A stretch of DNA of 64,000 nucleotides from Pampus argenteus (Eukaryota; Chordata; Actinopteri; Scombriformes; Stromateidae). A program made the position numbers and the translations under genes. The stretch is from the NCBI GenBank assembly GCA_036937835.1, contig CM072873.1, positions 16,604,001-16,668,000 of the forward strand. Reading direction: 5' to 3'. The number at the start of each line of letters is the position of its first letter. Positions within the stretch are counted from its first letter, which is position 1. Under the pieces are notes generated by a model. It had not been told where the DNA came from. It saw only the letters and a list, made by a program, of their open reading frames with translations, and made no database searches. Of the stretch, positions 52,101 to 64,000 are shown piece by piece.

Positions 52101-54322
52101 AAGGAGCACTTTAACATGACAGAATCAAAAGCAGTCAAATTATCAAGACCTTCAAAACCTGGTCCATAAATTAGATAAATAAAAAAATCTTTAATTACTC
52201 TTAAATCATTTTGTCACCGTACTGTTTTTTACCAGCCCTAGTTAGTATTACTCTGGAGCCAGAGCTGTTGCAGTAGTGTGGAGTTGTGAGGGTTGAAGAG
52301 GCTGGTTGGAAGGAACCTCTCGTCTCTGACTATTGCTCCTTGCCGATCATTTACTCACCACCACTCAGCTCTGTGTAGTCCTATTAATCAAGTGAACAAA
52401 ATCCATTATCACAGTATCAATACTACCATAAATTCATAGGAAAAACCTGTATGCTAATGAAAGAAGTTGATACACTTTTTTTGTTTGTGGTTTTTTTTTT
52501 TGTTTGTTTTTTTGTTTGTTTTGTTTTTTTTGCCAAAGATGGTGTACCACAGAGCGTTTTTTTTTGTACAGGAGTGTTTTGTGTATATGTATTATGTATT
52601 TACAAACAAATATACACAAATGACGTTTGCAGCCTTCAGAATGCATTTTCTGTGAAAGGTTCATAGCCCCTTTTCCTCTCACCACTCATCAGCAAGCAAT
52701 CTTTTTATAAACAAAGTGACTATACAGTTTAAAAAAAAAAAAAAAAAAAATAGAAAGTAAACAGAAGCACATCCTGATATAGTGAATGACTACGTCACGG
52801 TCAGGAAGTGTGTCTGATTGGACGGCTGAATGACGCAGGTGTGACGTCATCAGAGATGTTACCGCATGGATTCTATTCACACCCTGGGTGTGGGCATGTT
52901 TAATTTACGGCTCTCATTTAGTTGAATAAGCTACTTGCAGCCCGAGCTGCAGACGCACTGTGTGGGCCGATTTAAAAAAAAAAAAAAAAAACAAACAAAA
53001 AAAACAAAACAAAACACTGATGTCATCACGCTCCCCTCCGCTCTGCTTCTGCCAATCAGAGCGGAGCCGTGTATTAAGCGGCGTCCTCTCACCCGCTACC
53101 GAGTGTTTTGTAATAAGAGTGGGAGTGTGTATCAGTGGAGTCGGATACTGTGAAAGGTCACGTGGAAGATTGTCCCTGTGAATCCATACAGAAAACCTCT
53201 GGAGGAGGGAAGCGATGTGATTACCGGTAACTTAAACATAAAAAAAATAATAATAATAATCCCACAGAAAACTTTAAAGGATACTTATCTCAGTTGCTTC
53301 TTTTTTTTCAAAGATGTCTTCGTTATGTAAAGATTAAAAGTTTTTATAGATTTTTCTTACCACCGTTCCATTTAGCCATAATTTGTTAAATAGAAGTATA
53401 CGTAGCAACAACTTTCTATCATTAAAAACATTTTAAAAATCTCAGCATTGAACAGATTTTGATTTGCTATTTCTTGCCCTCTCGTGCTTTTTGTCTTAAG
53501 TGTTTACATATACATTTACTTCATAATATATATTTCTATTTTCTGTGATTGCAATGCTCACACTGGTGGGTACATTCATAGATGCGAGGTGGAGACAGAA
53601 TCCTCAGCCCCCCCCCCGTCCCTTTGCGTCCTGTGTGTGACCTCACATCCTGTCCCGACACCATCAAACTGTGGCGGGATTTCACAAAAGGAGCGTCGTG
53701 TCGCTCGCTGGTCGTCAGATGGTTGGTTTCTGGAGATTCAGTGTTTGCTTCCTTCCACACCGGCAGGAGCTCAGAAAAGGAGACAACAGAGGATCTGATC
53801 TCGCACCACTCGGGGTCGACTCCAGAGCGTCAAGGGGTTTGATGCTGCTATCCACCAAAACACAGCTCCTCGCTAGTCGACGCACCACACACAAACACAC
53901 ACACGCACGCACGCACACACACAAACACCAAAGTCCCTTTCAGTCACTGTACAGCTCGTGTGAAAGGTTTGTGTGCTAGATGAAATGTGCCAGAGCCAGC
54001 AGCCGGGGCCAAATCAGACACGGAGCAGCTTTGGGAGGAGCGAGGACTCTGACACAATAAGCTGCCGAGCAAAAGAGGAAGAGGGCGAGCTTTGGTGAAA
54101 GAGAGGGGCGGTGTTTGTAGGTGGGAGAATCTGTGAGTGTACTGTACTGGAAAACAAAAAACAAAGGAAGGGTGCTGTTGGTTGGTGTGTGGGTGTGTGT
54201 GTGTGTGTGTGTGTGTAGGGGGGGGCATGGTGTGCTGTATTATGCATGAGGAGTTGAGCGCACACTCTGAAAGAGGTGTGGATTTGTGCAATGGGGAGGA
54301 GATGTGCGTTGTACGAGAGCCT
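49141..54322 (-). other. Probable long gna11 3' UTR / 3' flank
   Basis: No coding exon follows the gna11 stop on the minus strand. A minus-strand AATAAA (TTTATT at 49146-49151) could end a 5.2-kb UTR, but nearer ends are possible. Poly-A/T tracts are frequent (for example 51989-52061 and 52485-52531). A CRE/CCAAT cluster lies at 52790-53110, and a (GT)n run at about 54188-54217. Confidence 0.4.
52790..53110. promoter_or_regulatory. Promoter-like CRE/CCAAT cluster
   Basis: Within 320 bp there are a full CRE TGACGTCA (52842-52849), a related TACGTCA near 52791, an inverted CCAAT (52817-52821), and a CCAAT (53052-53056) in GCCAATCAGAGCGG. The segment is richer in CpG than its AT-rich surroundings. 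Confidence 0.35.
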
Positions 54323-61342
<7,020 letters not shown>

Positions 61343-64000
61343 CTGAAAAGGACACAAAACACAGAACACAGAGACGTTGAGTAAGAGGCGGCAAAGTTAT
61401 GCTGTGGACGCTGTGAGATGGTGTCGCACGGCCACGTAAGGCCTGGCTTGTTATCACGTCTCTAATACAAACTGTGTCAGACAAACAGGCCAAGAAACAA
61501 GAGCCAAGAGGTGTAATGTTGATAGAGTAGATGCATTATGAACCACTCAGACCCTTTGAGAGACACAAAAAGTTACCAGAGAATTTTCCATAGCCGCTTC
61601 TTTTGACTTTGACTACTTTATTTTCCTTGTCTAATAATGATGAATACACTTTTACTAAGCAGCCTGTTCTATAATACTATATACATGCTGAACCTCCTCC
61701 CAACCAGTATATTTACAAATGCACACACACTACATAAAAATTGTCAACTGCTGCGATTTTGCTATTATATTTGTGTGTTTCAATATAACATTCAACGTAC
61801 TGTGATAGAAGATTTTATCGATATTAGGTGCTACTCCACGTGCCCTCTGATTAGTGGACAATTCATCTTGAAATCAGGCTCATTCACATTTGTGCCAAGA
61901 TGATGAAAAGGAGCCAAATCAGTGACCACAAGCTGCTCCATGAAAAGAAAAAAAAAAACCTTGATGCTAGTTGAAGAGATCCCTGTATTTTCATGAGTAA
62001 TTTGTAATCATTAATTCCTTTTAATCAATAAGTAAATGAGCACAGCCTGGTTGAAAATAAGCATAAGTAACGGTCTAATGCTGAGACGGACATACACTAA
62101 GTAAGTTTCACGCGTTATGAAATCACTCTAATGAAATTCCAAGTTGATTGACTAAACTGGTTACGACTGCTAATGTGTCAAAGCGTCTTTGTCCCAACTC
62201 TCAGGATGTTAATCGCAGAGTTTGGAAAAGTGAACATATCAAAAAAATATTTCTGGCAAGAAGAGGAGTATTGCAGGAAAACGATAATTAATCGTATGAA
62301 GATGATTAAGACAACCTGCCCTACATTCAGGAACAGTAAGCTGCCTCTGCCAAAAGGCTGCTGTCAAAAAGGCTGCATTCCTTCAGTAATCCTCCTCTGC
62401 CCTCCTGAGTCCATATCTGGCTGTAAGATCATCGCAATTTTTCAAGTGGTGTTGGGTTTCCAGATTTACATGCATGGTAAGGAGCAACAGATATTTAAAA
62501 AAATGTATATGTATATACACATTAAGACATTTATTCTGCTTCTTTCCACATGGCATCCTTTATTTCACAATAGAAATTACAATTTCAAATGCTTGTTTTG
62601 AAGATCTATAGTGACAAAATAAACCCCCCACTTGCTTAGGGGTCTATTGGGCCTAACACATATTTCATCCTAGTGCTCATGTGCTCTACATGGCCAGAAG
62701 GACAACCCTCAGGCACAAAAAAAAATAAAGAAAAAAATAAAGCTGATGGCATTTAAGTCATCGGTGAAATCAAAAAGGAATCCAGCACATCCATAATATC
62801 TGCAAGCTGAAAGGGAAAGACAAGGAGGGAAAAAAAACACACACACTCATCTCACCACCACCTACATTCAAGGTTTTTGAAGAGCAGCCATCTTTCCGTT
62901 ACCATGGCAACCTCTTCTCTGTCTCCCTCTCTTTTTCATTCCCGTTTTTTTTTTCCCTTTCTTCTTCCTTTTTTTTTTTTTTAACCTCTCCCATCCGCCC
63001 CTTCTCTCTCCTCTCTTTCGTAGCAGACAGTAAATATAACTGTGAGCCCCTCAGGCTCGCTCTGTGATCACCATCGTTTGGTTGGTGTACAACAGAGAAG
63101 AAGGGCCTTGGCTCCACGGAGACTTTGGGGCGGGTGGGGGGACAAGCTGGACTGAGGTCAGTACCAGATTGTGAAAGAAAAGAAAAGACTATGATACAAT
63201 TAAAAAAGGTCTCATCTTTCTCTTTTCTCCTGGATGCTATAGACGTGTGCCTGCAAAGTAGTCGGCCTAAAAGATGATTGTGTAGCTAAGAAAAAAAAAA
63301 GGAGTCAAGTACAGAGTATATTCTTTGTGTTGGGCGGTAGTGGTAGTGTCGTGGTACAGACTGCAGACTGCCTCCACTAAGGAGCAATAGGATCACTCTC
63401 CAGCTTAATGTCTGATTTATTTCTCGTGACCCCATCACAAGATCTCCCGCCGCTGTGTTCTCTTAACTGTCGTGTCCCTCTTTCACCAGACAACACACTA
63501 CGAGCCTCTGTCTTCCCTTTTTCTCCCCAGATTGTACCAGCCAGAGCCACAATCATTTTCATGCCCTCACCAAGTCTCCCCCACAACTACACACACACAC
63601 TCTTCTCCTCTCCCTCCCTTTTATCACAACCCCTCCTAACATCCTTTAGGCTAGAAATATGCTTCTCCATTCTCATCCCTCTCCGTCAAGAATTTTGGAT
63701 ATTCATAACTAGAATCCATCCATTCTTTTTTGGTAATGACCTAGAAAAAGGAGGTCACCTTTTAATAGCTCACACACTACTTGGGTTTGATAATGCTTTC
63801 TGTTCCAGGTAGGAACAAGTGTGAGAGGAAAAAAAAAACCCCACAGAAGACAGTTTAGATTATGCCCCAATACAACAGTGTAAGGTACACCACACAGCCC
63901 ACACACACACACCGACACTGGTCTTTTAATGCGCAAAAGAGCATGTAAAGACTCAATCAAGGCAACAACAATGTGCTTAAAATAAAAAGGAAAACTTGAC
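61343..64000. other. Part of gna11 intron 1
   Basis: The first coding exon was searched for by its expected Gq N-terminus on the minus strand and was not found, so it lies further right. The stretch holds pyrimidine-rich tracts (about 62916-63021 and 63590-63650) and A-runs, but no supported gene. Confidence 0.5.

Overview
The window is vertebrate nuclear DNA, almost certainly from a spiny-rayed teleost fish. It has split genes with GT-AG introns, AT-rich introns full of (TG)n/(CA)n microsatellites, and recurrent fish-type dispersed repeats. The gene set belongs to the human 19p13 conserved block: YJU2 and SHD, THEG and PLPP2, and TLE5 and GNA11 are all 19p13.3 genes. I see no prokaryotic, plasmid or phage features.

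Layout. The plus strand carries yju2 (3' part, 1-1485), shd (3590-6424), theg/spmap2 (about 8241-12600), a gp130-family class I cytokine receptor resembling IL-27Ra in layout (14193-22441), and plpp2 (24436-37075, with a first intron of almost 10 kb). The minus strand carries tle5/aes (46981 down to 42342) and gna11 (61342 down to 54323; its first coding exon lies beyond the right edge). Exons were placed by reading translations, splice sites and codon phase by hand. Every joined model keeps an open frame, and the gna11, tle5, plpp2 and shd models agree with the known protein families.

The most interesting feature is in gna11. Two complete, phase-identical 129-bp versions of exon 4 lie 950 bp apart, with intact splice sites. 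Both encode the Switch I segment with the GTPase arginine, but they differ at 11 of 43 residues. The copy nearer exon 5 looks GNAQ-like and the other looks GNA11-like. This predicts mutually exclusive splicing of a Gq/11 alpha subunit. Other points are: a recent tandem duplication of one theg exon, with an 11-bp deletion in one copy; a six-copy 39-bp coding minisatellite in the yju2 tail; a perfect 20-bp inverted repeat next to a perfect DR1 nuclear-receptor site in plpp2 intron 1; a plpp2 3' splice site made of UG repeats; and a CRE/CCAAT promoter-like cluster in the gna11 3' flank.

The genes do not form one pathway. They are a splicing factor (yju2), a signalling adaptor (shd), a sperm protein (theg), a cytokine receptor, a lipid phosphatase (plpp2), a Groucho-family co-repressor modulator (tle5) and a G-protein alpha subunit (gna11). 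They are together because of conserved synteny. UTR ends, first exons and repeat boundaries are estimates.
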